From Hofstenia miamia (taxonomy: Eukaryota > Xenacoelomorpha > Acoela): a stretch of DNA of 64,000 nt. Positions 13,567-25,715 of this stretch are shown piece by piece. The stretch is taken from assembly GCA_004352715.1 (NCBI GenBank), contig SCFE01000055.1, positions 1,764,608 to 1,828,607 on the forward strand, given 5' to 3'. The position numbers and the translations under genes are program-made. Each line of letters starts with the position of its first letter. The first letter of the stretch is position 1. The notes below the pieces were generated by a model. The model was not told the DNA's origin. It worked only from the letters and a program-made list of their open reading frames with translations, and did not search any database.

Positions 13567-13763
13567 GTTTTATTTTTTACCAAATATAATTTCTCAGGAA
13601 ATAAAATCCAACATCTCACATCACAATACAATTTTAACAAGGTGGGCTAAGCCCCTGATTATGATGATTAATAAATACCTCTTGCTTATTCGAACTGAGA
13701 ACTGTTTATGAAAAATTATCTAATTGAAATTTTAAGTAAGAAAAAATTTGCTATTGCTGGTAA
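13567..13763. repeat. Right copy of 197-bp exact duplication around a gap
   Basis: Identical to 13,349-13,545. The short frame that spans the gap (13,490-13,711) is an artefact of this arrangement. Confidence 0.9.
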
Positions 13764-16620
13764 TCCTAACGTTGCATAATGGAATTGTGAAAAAATCTGT
13801 TTAATAAACACAAAAAAATATTCGAAAGAGCGGGTAAGCCCCTTGTTAATGCTAAGCGATGAAAGTTAGGACGGGACAAGCAATATAGATCCGATGAACT
13901 TTTAGTGGGAAGTTTTAGTGTAGAATTAGATTTTGCCAATGAATTTCTTCCCATAACCTAGTGTGGCCTTTTATTACGTTTTCGTTAAAAACTACTAATT
14001 TGGGTAAAAAGTGAGACGAAATTATTTTAAAATCTTCTGACGCCTAATTTTGTAAAGATATGTACAAGACTATCACAAACTAGTATATTTTAGATTATAT
14101 GTAACCTTGTGTAATACACAGGAGGCCTTGTAATATTGAAAATAATATGACTTGTGAAAAAGTCATTTTGCATTTCCTTAAACTAAAACGGGTTTAGGTA
14201 GAGATAGAAAACCTTTGTTAATCAATTCATTCGGAGCTTGAATGTTGGCCGTTGATCTATCTATTCACTTTTGTACTCTATTCTGTATTGCAACGCTGGT
14301 TATGTGTTTCAGATGATTCTAGGTTTGACAGTCTGACATCATTATTATGAGATTGGAATCTTTAATTTAAAACTACTTATTATTTCGAAACACATTATAA
14401 ATTTCTAATTGTAGTGTTCATAAACTTGGTTAAGAACATTGAATTTATGCACCGAGTGCATCAATGACAGGCTTGCCGTGGAAGTGGGGAGCTTCTAAAA
14501 CTTATCAAATCAAAAACTTTAAAAAATGGGTTTGCAGAATACCACTATTGTAAAGATAGTAATTAAGTTGTAAAATTTTAATATAATTCTATGTATATTT
14601 ATTCATATTAAAATATGCATAAAATCCTCATTGTCTACAAATGTTTAGTCATTCAACTATTTAATCGTTTTGTAAAAAAATTGGCGCAAATTTTTATTAT
14701 TGTGGTATGAATTTGTAGTCATTTCTTGTGGTTGTGGTGTGGTGTGGATTTTGCATTCAAAAATGTCACCCCATTTCAAGATTGTCAATGAGACTTGAGT
14801 GGTCTATCTACAAGAAGATAGACAGTTGAGCGGAAAATTGTTTTTTCCTGATTACTTGAAGATTATGTATAGAGAGAAATTGAAGCTTGTTAAGGAATCA
14901 CAAAAAAAAAGTTTTTTTATCTATCATCAAACAAGATAAATCAAAATTATTCATTAAAAAATAATTGGTGGTTTTTGAAATTTGATTTCCTTTTAAATGC
15001 TGTAACTAGACAAATTTTACATATTTCTGAGATTTAATTAATCTCTAAAATTAATGTAATTCTCACATGGTGGGAGGGAAAATTGAACACAACTTATCGT
15101 TTATCAATACTTTTAAATGGAAGAAAGCTAAAAGCCAGGGACTTCTCAATTTTCAAACAAATGTACATTTTTTACTTCGCAAAGCTTTATGCAGATTGTC
15201 GATAAATTCTATCACGTCTTGAAAATATAATTATATATATATATATATTTAATAAAAATTGTTTAAAAATATTATAAAATTAACTTTTAATGAACGTGAA
15301 TTGTTCTAAAAAAATTAATAGCAACAAAGAAAATTTCTTTCTCGGGTTTGGGTAAAGAATTTCGCGCTTAGATGGTACTTTTTACGAGTTGTTGCACCAT
15401 TAACTCTCAAATGACAATTTGGGTGCATTGGACCCCAAAGTAAATTATGAAACATCTTACCAATTAACTAATATAACGAACAATCTTATAAGAGAATTAT
15501 TATTTTAATAAATAGTTTGAAAGCAGCTTTTGCAGTATAAATAGTTAAAATTTCTTAATTGTGATTTGCGGGTTAAAAAGGTCTTACTCGCACATTACTA
15601 AATCTCTATATACAGATTTATAATATAAGTCCAAGCCCAACCAATACAATAAAAGATGCGTAAGCTGCTTTGAATCCAGTATATTTTAATTTTAAGTAAA
15701 ATGCTGAATAAAGTGTTGTAGTTTCATCCCAATCCCAGTACAACTGGAAAGAGCAATGGAAAAGACCAACGATGCCCACAGTTTAAAACTCATCAAAAGT
15801 ATAATAACGGGCCAGGTATATCAAGTCTAAGACAGGCTATAAATGCTATTCTATACAAACATTCTGCTTATGCTAATATTGTCATTATACTTTATTAAAA
15901 TGTCAAAGATTTATTTAGAGGATGACCACGGTTGAGTCAGATTCACATTTAAGCCTTTTATTATAATAAAAATAAATCGTAGTTCTAAATTGCAGTTGAT
16001 TCAATGAATTCATGTGACATATTGCAAGTTATGTCGAAGCTCAGGGAAAATAACGGTGTTAAATTAAAAATATATTGTAGTTTATGGATACCACTACTGT
16101 TCATAGTTTGAGTTTAATAAGGTATTCTAACAAATTTTTATTAGGAAACTGTTTGTGATAAGTTAGCAAACTGATGGGCATCAGATGAACAAAAATAGTT
16201 ACATTCTTTTTCAGTTGATATGTTAATATGATTTCAGTACAACAAGGCTTATACATTCCTGAGACTTGATGTGAAAGGATAAGTTTGATCATAGTGGAAC
16301 CGCATAGGTGGAAGTGGCCTACTAGTATTTGACAAGGCCTGTCGCCCAATTACTTTTTTAAAAATTGGGATGTACTCGAGTGCAAGGGTGGAAGCAAGCT
16401 GCGATTTTGAGGCCGCCCCGCAGCTCACGTACTTTCTCAAGCATTGGTCCGGCCCATGCATAAGCCCATGCAGTTTTTAGAAAATGAGTTTAGCGTAGCC
16501 CACTATCCTACTTGTTTAACTTGGTGGGCAGGCAATCAGCCCACAACTCTTGGTCCAATCATCAGTAGGGCGCCAAAAAACAGGAACAAAGCACTATAAA
16601 AATAGAAAATGCATAAAAAA
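13764..16620. other. Mostly non-coding stretch
   Basis: AT-rich with a TA tract at 15,232-15,248. From about 16,380 a patch with GGCC/GCCC motifs (for example CCGGCCCATG at 16,450) looks like another hAT-like terminal region, but no paired terminal repeat or target duplication was found. Confidence 0.45.
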
Positions 16621-16632
16621 CAACAAAATCAA

Positions 16633-16860
16633 TATACAATTAAGAGCCTGTAATAGTTTGTTACAAGCTGCAAAACAAACTGATAATATACATGTATATG
16701 TGCAAATATTTGAAAATATAGTTTTGTAATATTTGCCAAAATTTGTGAAACGCATATCAGTTCGCTGTTCGTTTATTCTTGGGCCACAGCAAGCATGAAT
16801 ATTTTTTTCAGCAAGGCCCAGCATACGCCCCACGTGCCCAAACAAGAACACACAATTTCA
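16633..16860 (+). repeat. Dispersed repeat, copy 1 of local pair
   Basis: Shares TAAGAGCCTG(T/A)AATAGTTTG, then GCTGCAAAACAAA and ATATACATG, with 17,452-17,650 in the same orientation about 820 bp away. Each copy ends in an AGCA(T/C)(A)CGCCC-type GC-rich segment. Confidence 0.6.
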
Positions 16861-17003
16861 TTATCCTTTAACGCAGTCGGCCCAGATGTTATTAGTTCAA
16901 TAATTCGTTGTTACTAAAAACATGAACAAAGACAAAATAAATATTAAGTCTATTTCCACTAGGATTTTTTCAATCTTTGATGACTTCAACAAACAATTTT
17001 TAA

Positions 17004-17052
17004 ACGCTTATAATTCACGAGCTAATGAAGATATTTAAAATATGAAAACACC
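17004..17052 (+). repeat. Dispersed repeat core, copy 1
   Basis: Contains GAGCTAATGAAGATATTTAA and ends ATATGAAAACACC. Closely related to 48,816-48,864 (same strand) and 52,876-52,923 (opposite strand). The shared block is about 45-50 bp; the full repeat unit was not delimited. Confidence 0.6.
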
Positions 17053-17451
17053 ACAGGATAGAGAGTTGACTCCTACCGCACGACAACCGTTGATTTTGTG
17101 CACTGGACTCTTGGATGGTACTCTCACAGATTATCTTCAGACGACAAAAAATATTTCAGGGTAGTTTTTGTTCCCATGGGCATTAGACCGCCTCATTATT
17201 TGAATACTAGGAATACTAGGAATAAAAATCGGATTTCTCATTGAAAAAAAATATATTTGCATGTAATTCAGGCATAAGAATGTTTTCGCACATATCTTCA
17301 TCATTGACTGAGCTTGCCTTACCCTATAGATGTGTCCATATAAAAAGGTTTCAATATTTCTTAACATGCTTGGATACATGCTTGTTTAAAAATGCGGAAA
17401 AATCGATTTTTTTTTTCGTAAAAGTAACACTCATGGTGATAGGATTAACTA

Positions 17452-17650
17452 AGAGCCTGAAATAGTTTGCTGAATACAGGCTGCAAAACAAATGAAAAAT
17501 ATACATGAAAATTATTTCAAACATACTATTTTCCAAGTTTTGGTAAAAATTGAGGGTCACTTTAGCCCGCACTTCCTTTGTTTTTGACTTGGCGCTGCAC
17601 TTAGCCCACATTAATATTTTTATCAGCTCGACTCAGCACGCCCACCCTTG
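17452..17650 (+). repeat. Dispersed repeat, copy 2 of local pair, with hAT-like right end
   Basis: Homologous to 16,633-16,860. The right end reads CAGCACGCCCACCCTTG; its reverse complement starts CAAGGGTGGGCG, the form expected of a hAT terminus. A similar CAAGGGTGG string occurs at 16,383, but the eight bases outside the two do not match, so a single complete element between them is not supported. Confidence 0.5.
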
Positions 17651-18044
17651 AGTTACATACTACTATCGAATTCTTAATTGAAGTTGTGTGTGAAGTAGAA
17701 TTATTAATTCTTGAGCAATTGCTATAACATTAAATTTATCATTAATATTTAATTATTAAATGTAAAATCAATTGCAGATAGCATTAAATTTAAATAACTT
17801 TATATTAAAATAATTCCTCATTTCATCAAATTAATGGTTGTTTTGCAAATTTTATAAAGCGAAACATGCATTATTTATATATAGTCCGGACATTTAATGA
17901 TTCAACCAATATGACTTGCATCAATATGTTCCTAAAATATTGATCATAATTTGTTAGGAAAAAAACGTTCTTTAAAGAGAAAACCCATTTTAGTATTCTG
18001 TTTGTATCATATAAGGATTTAAATTGTAGCTAAATCTGAAGTTT
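17651..18044. other. Non-coding stretch
   Basis: AT-rich, no feature recognised. Confidence 0.5.
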
Positions 18045-18300
18045 CAGGGTTCTAAATATTGACACTGGAAGTGCCGGATATTGCTATCACCTGTGTTAAA
18101 ACGTTCCAATTTTGGGTCAATTGACCTATTTGGCGGTTTTGGTGTTAATAACAAACCTGAGATCACGGTTTTTAATGCTAATTTCTAATAAAATCGAGGT
18201 TGGGACAAGGGATCACATGGGAAAACTAGATTAGAAACTTCCATGTGACTGCTATAGGAAGGGATTGTAACTGTTAAAATTCAGTCCGCCAGACCCTAGC
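18045..18300 (+). repeat. Dispersed repeat, copy 2 of a pair
   Basis: Partner of 5,965-6,260, matching in short ordered blocks (GACACTGGAA, AACGTTCCA, CAGTCCGCC). Confidence 0.5.
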
Positions 18301-18952
18301 TTAATAATAATTAATCTAAAAAACGATATATCTCTAACAGATGACATTTTCTACTCAATTACGTAGTAAGCGTCTCGTATTAACTTTTGCAGACACAAGA
18401 TCCATAATAATAAAATTTTGAAGTGTTTGTTTTACTATAAGAAAGATTGCTAAAGAATTTAAGAAATTAGGATTACACACCGATTCCGCGCATATTATAA
18501 ATTTTTAGTCTCGCTCAATGAGCAGACTATGGAATTTTCATTTTGCATCACTTTCCAGTTTCTCACTTTTGAAAGCATCAAAGGTTATTAATCACTATCG
18601 ATGATTTGCAGACTTCCGTGACGTGACATTTTTGGGCCCAAAACCTAGACCACATCGCAAGAAGTGTCAACAAATACACACCCAACTTCCACACCACACC
18701 ACAGCAATCAAATTTTTTAATAAAGTGTTTCAATGTAAAGCAATTGCAGGCACTGAGAATTCTATGCATATTTTAAAATGTATTAATACACATAAAATTT
18801 TCAAATTAATTACAATCTACACCAAAGTCATATACTGTAAGAAATTTTTCGAATTTCGTGATTTGATAATTTTAGAGGCTAGTATAAAAGTATTGCCCCA
18901 CAAATTCCGGCAAGAATCAACACAAGCTAAAATTTCACCCACACCACATGTG
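18301..18952. other. Stretch with an unexplained open frame
   Basis: An open frame of 111 codons (18,623-18,958) runs rightward and ends at the MITE target site. It is rich in CACACCACACC-type simple sequence at its start, has no recognisable domain, and its stop overlaps the duplicated target. I do not regard it as a gene. Confidence 0.4.
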
Positions 18953-18960
18953 TTATAGTG

Positions 18961-19373
18961 TAGAGGTGGGCGCCGATTACTATTGTCGGCGTAGACACGA
19001 TAAGGTTAGGCGGAGGCGGTACAGCCGGCTGAGAGACATCTATTGAACTGGATTCGACTGTATAATATTCCATATAGAAACCTATAAAGCCTATAGCACT
19101 GTAAAAACTGCATATAATGCAAGCAGTAGTGTGAAATTATCTATCTATAGAAAGGTTCATCATGCGCTTGAAGGCAATCTGATAACATGACCTACCTAAT
19201 CAATGTTAAACGTCACTACCACATCAAAGAAATTAAATGCGATTTCCTTTTTATGACACATTTGCTTTGTCTTGATATAGTTTTATTTATCAATCGGCTT
19301 AGCCGACTAAATTTACCAGAGGCTGGCTTACCTAAAATATGTCGGCGGCTCAGCCAGCTGGCCCCCAGCTCTA
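18961..19373. mobile_element. hAT-type MITE, 413 bp
   Basis: Left terminus TAGAGGTGGGCGCC (18,961-18,974). The reverse complement of the right terminus is TAGAGCTGGGGGCC (ending 19,373), a 12 of 14 match. Flanking 8-mers TTATAGTG (18,953-18,960) and GTATAGTG (19,374-19,381) match at 7 of 8, the target-site length of the hAT superfamily. Subterminal sequence is rich in GCCGGC/CGGCG motifs on both sides. There is no transposase coding, so any mobility would have depended on an autonomous relative. Confidence 0.82.
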
Positions 19374-19381
19374 GTATAGTG

Positions 19382-21552
19382 TAGCATGGGTATCCCCACT
19401 CCAGGGCAAGACTGATGATTTGACTTGAATAGGTATAGGGAGAGTGCACGGAATAGGAGATCGTTGAGCTCATTTGCCTAATTCGCATAAACGGAAATGT
19501 AAATACACATTAATGTGTTTTACCAATGCTTTCAGAAACGCGTTTTACATATCTAGCTTCCATAATAATGGGTAAAATTTGGTTACCTAATTAAATAATA
19601 GGCTTAATAACTTCAGAAGTAAATTGTGTTTTATAACCTTCCTGTGTATGTAATGCAAGACGGCTTGTGCTTTTTAGAAAATGTTTGGTTTTCATCAAAG
19701 CCAAGAAGTAGTTCAAATTTTAACCAATGATTAAATGATATTTGTAATCAGATAAAATTCATTACCATTTAAATGACATTCAATGTGTATCATCAAGATG
19801 CCAGTACATTTGCCTACGGTACTTCAAATTTTGCTGTTGATGATTTTTAAATAATCAGTACTGAACAATTGTCAATTATAATCTTCAAATTTGAAGAAAA
19901 AAGCAAATGAAAATTGAGATCTTGTATTGCCTACACACATTATTGATTTCATGATCTAATTGAAGGTCATTGTATTCACTCTACACTGTGTAGAATGGTC
20001 GATTAACCTAAACAATAGTTAACCAGCTTAAAATTTCACAGCATAACTCTGTTTTAGTTTAACTCACCACTACATTCTTTCAAAACCCAGTACTTATATC
20101 TAAAGACATTTTAGCATGACAATTCCTACTTTGGCAAATTCGGTGAATTTCCACCGAAAATATGTACTTGTTGATTGATTGCTTACGTTGCTACGTTGTA
20201 TATATGCAGAAATTGCAATAAGGTGATATATAGTGCAATAACCATACCCATCTTCCAAACAAGGGAAACAGGACACATTTGAAGTCTGTGGCCTTATATT
20301 ATCAATGAATTCGTATTCCTTACATTTATCCAAAGCTGGGCAGTTAATTTTGTCACAACTTACCTAAATGCAGCCACTGCAACGTCCTCTATTGAAGAAA
20401 ATTTCTCATTCGAGGACACTATCATTTAGATTGCAGTACAGGGCAAGAATCAACATGCAACCACCCATAATATGTGTAATGTATCAGTAAAAAATATTTA
20501 ATGCATTTTTTGATAATAAGAGTGCAAGACATTTCTAATTAATTCAATTTACTAAATATAGAACAAAAAATGTATGACGCTTTATATGCAGGAGGTGAAT
20601 CTTTAAAATTATGAACTTGGTTCAGTTAAATTGTGAGTAATTTGAACTGCAAATGTATCACTGACGTAAAACCTTGTTTGCTCAATTAGAGAATTGATAA
20701 GTGCTCCTTATTTGTCATGAACTACTAACGCTAGACAATGTGAGAACAAGGAAACTGATTAAAAGAAATACACTGTCTACTGCTTGCTTAACTTTTACCT
20801 ACATTTAAATTAACTTATCTTCTTCTTTTGTACATAATTTTTAGGTGGCAAGAAAATTGTATGATATATCATAACCATTTTTACCTGCACCTAAAAAAGA
20901 AATTTAAGAGTGTAAAAGAATATAGTGTGTCTGCTTTTGAATTTTTTATTTAATGCTTTAGGTCTGCTTTGTTTCAATCCCCAAAAGCAGTAATAGAATA
21001 GAAGCGCGAACTTGAAAGCACTATCTTGCAATTATCAACTTTTTATCATGTAAATACTAAGATATTCTTCAGAATATCGATGATGTCAAACCCTTTGTTG
21101 AAAGGAGCACATATAACCTGCGCTTTCTTTATATTTGTAAGTTGATTATTAAAATATTTATGGTTATGTTACATATCATTTGCCTAACCAAATCCTACTT
21201 TAAACACGGCCTGCAATTTGCAGTAGAATTTACTAAAATGAGGCTAAAAAATTGCATCAGTCACAGGTCTATATTTGATGTAAACAGTTGTCTTAGGAGA
21301 TCAATTCATATAATTAGTAATCATAAAGACATCTACAATTATTGAAACATTTTCCATTATTTGATATTGCTTAAAATTACATTTAAAAATGAGGCCATTC
21401 ATAATAAAAAACTAAATAATACATTTTGAAGCCTCAGTTTACTTAATATTTTAACAGTTCTTTGATAGTTAAGACATGACAGTTCTTAACATCAATTGAA
21501 TTCTGCTATCCCCAAAGACCTACAAGAGTCATAGTAGGTCTTGTTGAAAACT
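19382..21552. other. Non-coding stretch with one weak exon-like frame
   Basis: No transposon recognised. An open plus-strand frame at 21,142-21,345 is preceded by TTTGTAAG and contains a possible donor (CACAG|GTCTAT near 21,265), but neither border is strong and no family is apparent. Confidence 0.4.
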
Positions 21553-21815
21553 TCAGTTAAAGTGTATTGCTGTGGCTGAAGTTGTTGAAAAAATTTACAT
21601 TTTTCTCTCCATGCCTAAGTGTTCATGTATTTGTAAAGTTTTGAACCCCATGGAAGCAAAAAAGAACTTTGAGTGTCTCTTAGTATGTGCAAATATATGC
21701 CAAACCCATCGAGGCATGCTGTGAGCATATCGTTAATAATTTTTTAAGCTAAAATCGTTTAAAAATTTTTTTGCAATCATAAAAATTTTCAAAAGTTCCA
21801 GACAGTTTATGGTTA
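21553..21815 (+). repeat. Three-copy dispersed repeat, copy 1
   Basis: Begins CAGTTAAAGTGTATTGCTGT. Shares with 53,876-54,277 and 53,020-53,300 a block with TCATGTATTT, then CCCATGGA(A/G)GCAA, GAACTTTGA and ATGTGCAAATA. It lacks an internal segment of roughly 90 bp that copy 3 has after the GTGCCGTG position, where copy 1 runs straight into AGCATATCGTTAATAATTTTT. Confidence 0.75.
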
Positions 21816-21959
21816 AGTTATTAAACATTCCATGGTCAATATCAGCATATTATAATCAAATTTGAATCATTTATAAATCTTTCTTAAAATCTTCTTAATT
21901 TTTTCTTCCAATTGGATTTTGTTATGCACACTGTTTAATCGATTCATTTCCGTCGGCGT

Positions 21960-22680
21960 TAAGTCTTTGCCTGAATCAGAAATGGATCTATAAATAGAGT
22001 GGATTTACATTTATCTATTTGTCTTTTAAAGATTAAACAACATACTTTGAGGATCCCAAATACATTAGTGGATATAATGATTTCTTGTATGACATTCTTC
22101 CAGATAAAACAATGTGTGGCAGATTAGTTATTAATTGCCCGCGGTTTAATTGATTGAAAATATTACGTTAAAAACGACGAGGAACTGTTGGTGCTTTTAT
22201 AATAACGCCAGAGGAAGCAGTTAAAAGCATTTCATTAGCAGAAAGCAGCCTTATCTTTAACGATATCGTTGATTAATCACGCGGAACTATTTGAATCAAT
22301 TTCAAAATGCAAGCAAATGGAGAATAAGGTTTTATTGATAAAGAGCATGTATACATGCTATGCATGTCCAATGTTGATCTAATTTAATTACCTTACTTCA
22401 AAATCGTTAACTTTGTGGAGGATGTTGGGCGGAAACTCAAATTAGTGGTAATTAATTTCTTTACCTCTCCATAAGACCAAATGAATATTTAATTGAAGTA
22501 ATTGAATACTGAGGAATTCTCTTAAGACTATTTGTTAAACTAACTGTTCTGTGGAAGAGCACTGGTTAATTGAAGGTATGCATGAATTTCAATAGTGCTC
22601 GAATTGCTTGGTTTATCTATTTTTATAAGCATATTAGAAGATTAAAGTTCAATTAACTTTATTTGTTAATTTAAACTATT
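21960..22680. other. Possible conserved non-coding / regulatory stretch
   Basis: High-complexity sequence without repeats, with many TAATTA/ATTAAT homeodomain-type cores (for example around 22,380-22,500) and no coding frame. The texture differs from the adjacent decayed transposon DNA. This is a judgement by eye; cross-species conservation would be needed to support it. Confidence 0.25.
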
Positions 22681-24138
22681 TAATTACTATGATTGAACTT
22701 CGTTCACTCTTTTACAATTATAGTCTTTTAATTTTAGAAATAGTATGATATATTCTCAGGATTAATGAGTCAATAATAACTTAAAAAGCAGTAAAATAAT
22801 TAATGAATTTGGTTGCAGAACCTTGCTTGAAAATCAATATTGCTTTGCATGCTGTCCTTTTATATAATTTTTCCTGTCAATGTTTCAACATGTAAAGTAA
22901 ATGTTTTTGAATGGGTTTTATTTAGGAGGACCAATTGACAATTGTATAGATAAGAGACCAACCATTCCATTAATTACTGTATGTTATCATTATGTGTTGC
23001 AGTTCCAATTTGGAAATGAAAGCAAAGTTGTTAATCTATTATGCATAATTCATAAATAATATAAATTGATAAAGGATGCTTTTAGCTTAAACATTTGAAC
23101 AAGTCATAAACTGAAGTGCTACGGAAGTTGTTAAGGGAATTGTCTTCCTGAAGCTGTCAGGTTAATGTAAAATCGCTAGGATTTCTAAATTTATTTCTAA
23201 ATCTATTTTCTACTCGACTGTTATCCAATTAAATCTGTAGTAATCTGATCTGTACATTAAATTCCAAACCCCAGTTAAATATTTGATGTGTCACTTAATA
23301 TTGAAAAGTACTAAGATGTCTGCTCACACACACAGTATAATAATACAATGTGTGTGGAAAATTTTGGAGGTAAATATTTAGAGACAATAACTTTTGAAAC
23401 TGAAAAACGACCACATGACAATGTTATACAACCTGTAGTTCCTCAAAAAATTGGGTCTGATATTTAAACAAAAAGATTTTTTTATTAATGACCTTTAGGA
23501 TTGCAAAGAAGTTAATCCAAAAAGTATTCCTACTGATATATTCAGTTTTCGTTATATACAAAAATTGAATTGCTAAAACGTTTTGAGTAAATGGAATACT
23601 ATTAAGAAGTCTAATCGGTAGAGTAGGAATCCCTAGATTTATTATGAAAGAATATATAAATATTTGCATTAAATATTGCAATTAATCTAAATGCATTTCC
23701 TGCTATCATTAAGAGTGTAGTTATCAAACCTAAGAAAAAGGTATGCACTTCAGAAAAAAAATTCCTGTCCAATGCTTACTTTTAAATGTTAATTTCACCA
23801 GAAATGCAATCATGAATATAAAATGATGATAAATATTTTGGTTCGCGAAAATCACATAATACCTCTGATGAACTCTCATATCAGGAAGTTACTAAAATTT
23901 CTCATTTTTAGAAAAATATTAAAATCCAGAAATTTTTTAATCAAGGAATTTTAAATGGAATCATTGAGGAACTCAGCACCTCCCTGAATTATTGATTAAA
24001 ATCATTGAGAATCATTGACTGTATTTTGAGGAATGATTGCTCTCAATTCTTATTACTATAAAATAATAGAGAGGATATTTGAATTTTAACAAAAGAGATA
24101 CATTAAGAACCGCAGAAACTTTTTATTTAACTTATATA
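22681..24138. other. Non-coding stretch
   Basis: AT-rich, short frames only. A small (CA)n-like patch near 23,326 (CACACACACAG) is the only simple repeat. Confidence 0.5.
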
Positions 24139-24140
24139 TA

Positions 24141-24705
24141 CAGGGTGTCCCAAAAAAGTATACACAATAAAACTAATTGTAAAAGTAGAGTTTGGTGAAC
24201 ATTTTGACTTTATTATTTTAAATAAATGTAGCTAAATAGCTAATAAATTAAAACTTTTTTCACACTCAACCCTTTAGACAGGAATGGCAAACAATTTAAC
24301 TTTGAAGAAAAAACATTTATTTTAAAATTCTATTAGAAATGTGAAAATGCAATGGAAGTGCAAGGACAATTTAGAAAGAAATTTCAAAGAGAACCTCCAA
24401 CAGGAATTCCCATCCCTTTAATTAGAGATAAGTTTCAAGCCGATGGAACTGCACAGAACGTTTCTAAATAGCGCTCCGGAAGACCAAGAATAGCATCAAG
24501 TTTTACACTGGAAGAAAAAGTTCTGCAAAGTTTTCAGTATAGTCCTAAAATGTCTGTACGGCAGGATCAAAGTGGACGTCAATTTGAGAACAGCAGTGAA
24601 AAACAGAAAAATTTGGCTTGCAGATATTTTTGTCGCTTTCATAATAAAAAACCAAACATTACGCTTACAATAACTTTTATTGTGTATACATTTGGGGAAA
24701 CCCTG
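24141..24705 (+). mobile_element. Mariner-type element, 565 bp, internally deleted
   Basis: Left terminus CAGGGTGTCCCAAAAAAG (24,141 on). The reverse complement of the right terminus is CAGGGTTTCCCCAAATG, and both continue into TATACACAATAAAA, giving imperfect inverted repeats of about 40 bp. The element is flanked by TA on both sides (24,139-24,140 and 24,706-24,707), the Tc1/mariner target. The interior holds only the N-terminal part of a transposase; the catalytic domain is missing, so this is a deletion derivative. It landed in or next to a TA-rich tract that continues to about 24,740. Confidence 0.88.
24298..24597 (+). pseudogene. Mariner-like transposase, N-terminal HTH fragment
   Basis: One frame starting N-F-E-E-K reads through a typical arthropod mariner N-terminus. 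It contains E-N-A-M-E-V-Q (24,343-24,363), then a P-P-T-G-I-P segment, I-R-D-K-F-Q, D-G-T-A-Q-N-V, R-S-G-R-P-R (after 24,472) and S-V-R-Q (24,553). This is the helix-turn-helix region that Pfam groups as DUF4817-like; it binds the terminal repeats of its element. Two in-frame TAG codons (24,334 and 24,469) break it. Resemblance fades after S-V-R-Q, and no DDE/D catalytic residues follow before the right terminal repeat. It is a non-functional relic. Confidence 0.8.
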
Positions 24706-25715
24706 TATATATATATAAATTTATATAAATATATATGTAAATATATATTTAAAATAACTAGCCATATGAAAGAAGTTTTTGAAAAATGCTACATTTTTAA
24801 ACTCAATAGTGACTCTCATAAAATGTAAGTAAACATTCAGGAATGGCACTAAATAATTACTGCAAAGTACATTTCGATTTATTAAAGCTTTGTAAACTTT
24901 ATAAATGTCTGTGAGAAGACATTGATACAAAGACTTAAAACTGATTTTTTGCTTTATTGTTAATTCTTTTATACTTTAATTTTACAGGTTTTTCATTTTA
25001 GAAAATGTGCGGAAATGGCAAATTTGTATAAAATAATGGTTAATTTGTGATGGATAATTTTTTAAGCATATCTAGTTATTCACTAAAGTTAACAATTGAT
25101 TCATTGTGAAGGCTTTGAAAAATTGCATAATCAAATTCAAAACCAAGTAAATATTGTTAATATATTCAAGCAAATTTATGAACTGAATATATTATAAAAT
25201 AAGCTTTATGTAGTAAATATTTTTAAAGTTTAAACGAAAATTTACAATTCTGATCAAAAGTTTGAGATCAATTACTATAAAAATTGTTTTTCATCGTTGT
25301 AATTTAAGTTTTAATGTATAGCAAGTAACTTAGGGTGCATATGCAAAGTATCAATTCATTTCAATGAATGTTTAGACAAAATATTCATTCCAATTATTTG
25401 TGACGATAAAATTAATAGCATGTATGCTGTTAAATACGTTTATACCAAATCTAGAATAGTGCTGCTTGCTGTTGTTTTTGTTGAATTTTTTGGTGGCTCA
25501 TTTGTTGAAGTTTTGAGTATGCTTGAAAACTAATTCCAAAACAATTTTTACCACTTTGCTATGTCAAATTCTAGAACATTTCCGAAAACTGGCGATTTTG
25601 TTACACTACTGATATACTGAACGAAACCTTGTTGAAAAGCTGAAAAATTCCAAAATTGCGATTTACCATTTTATTTCCACTGCATATAAAAAGTTTTGGA
25701 ATCTCTAATCTTACA

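Noticed and set aside
16383-17650. A single hAT element from the CAAGGGTGG string at 16,383 to the terminus at 17,650
   Set aside because: Eight-base flanks (CTCGAGTG versus AGTTACAT) do not match, and two internal repeat copies complicate the span.
18623-18958. 111-codon plus-strand frame
   Set aside because: Starts in CACACC-type simple sequence and its end overlaps the MITE target duplication; no family resemblance.
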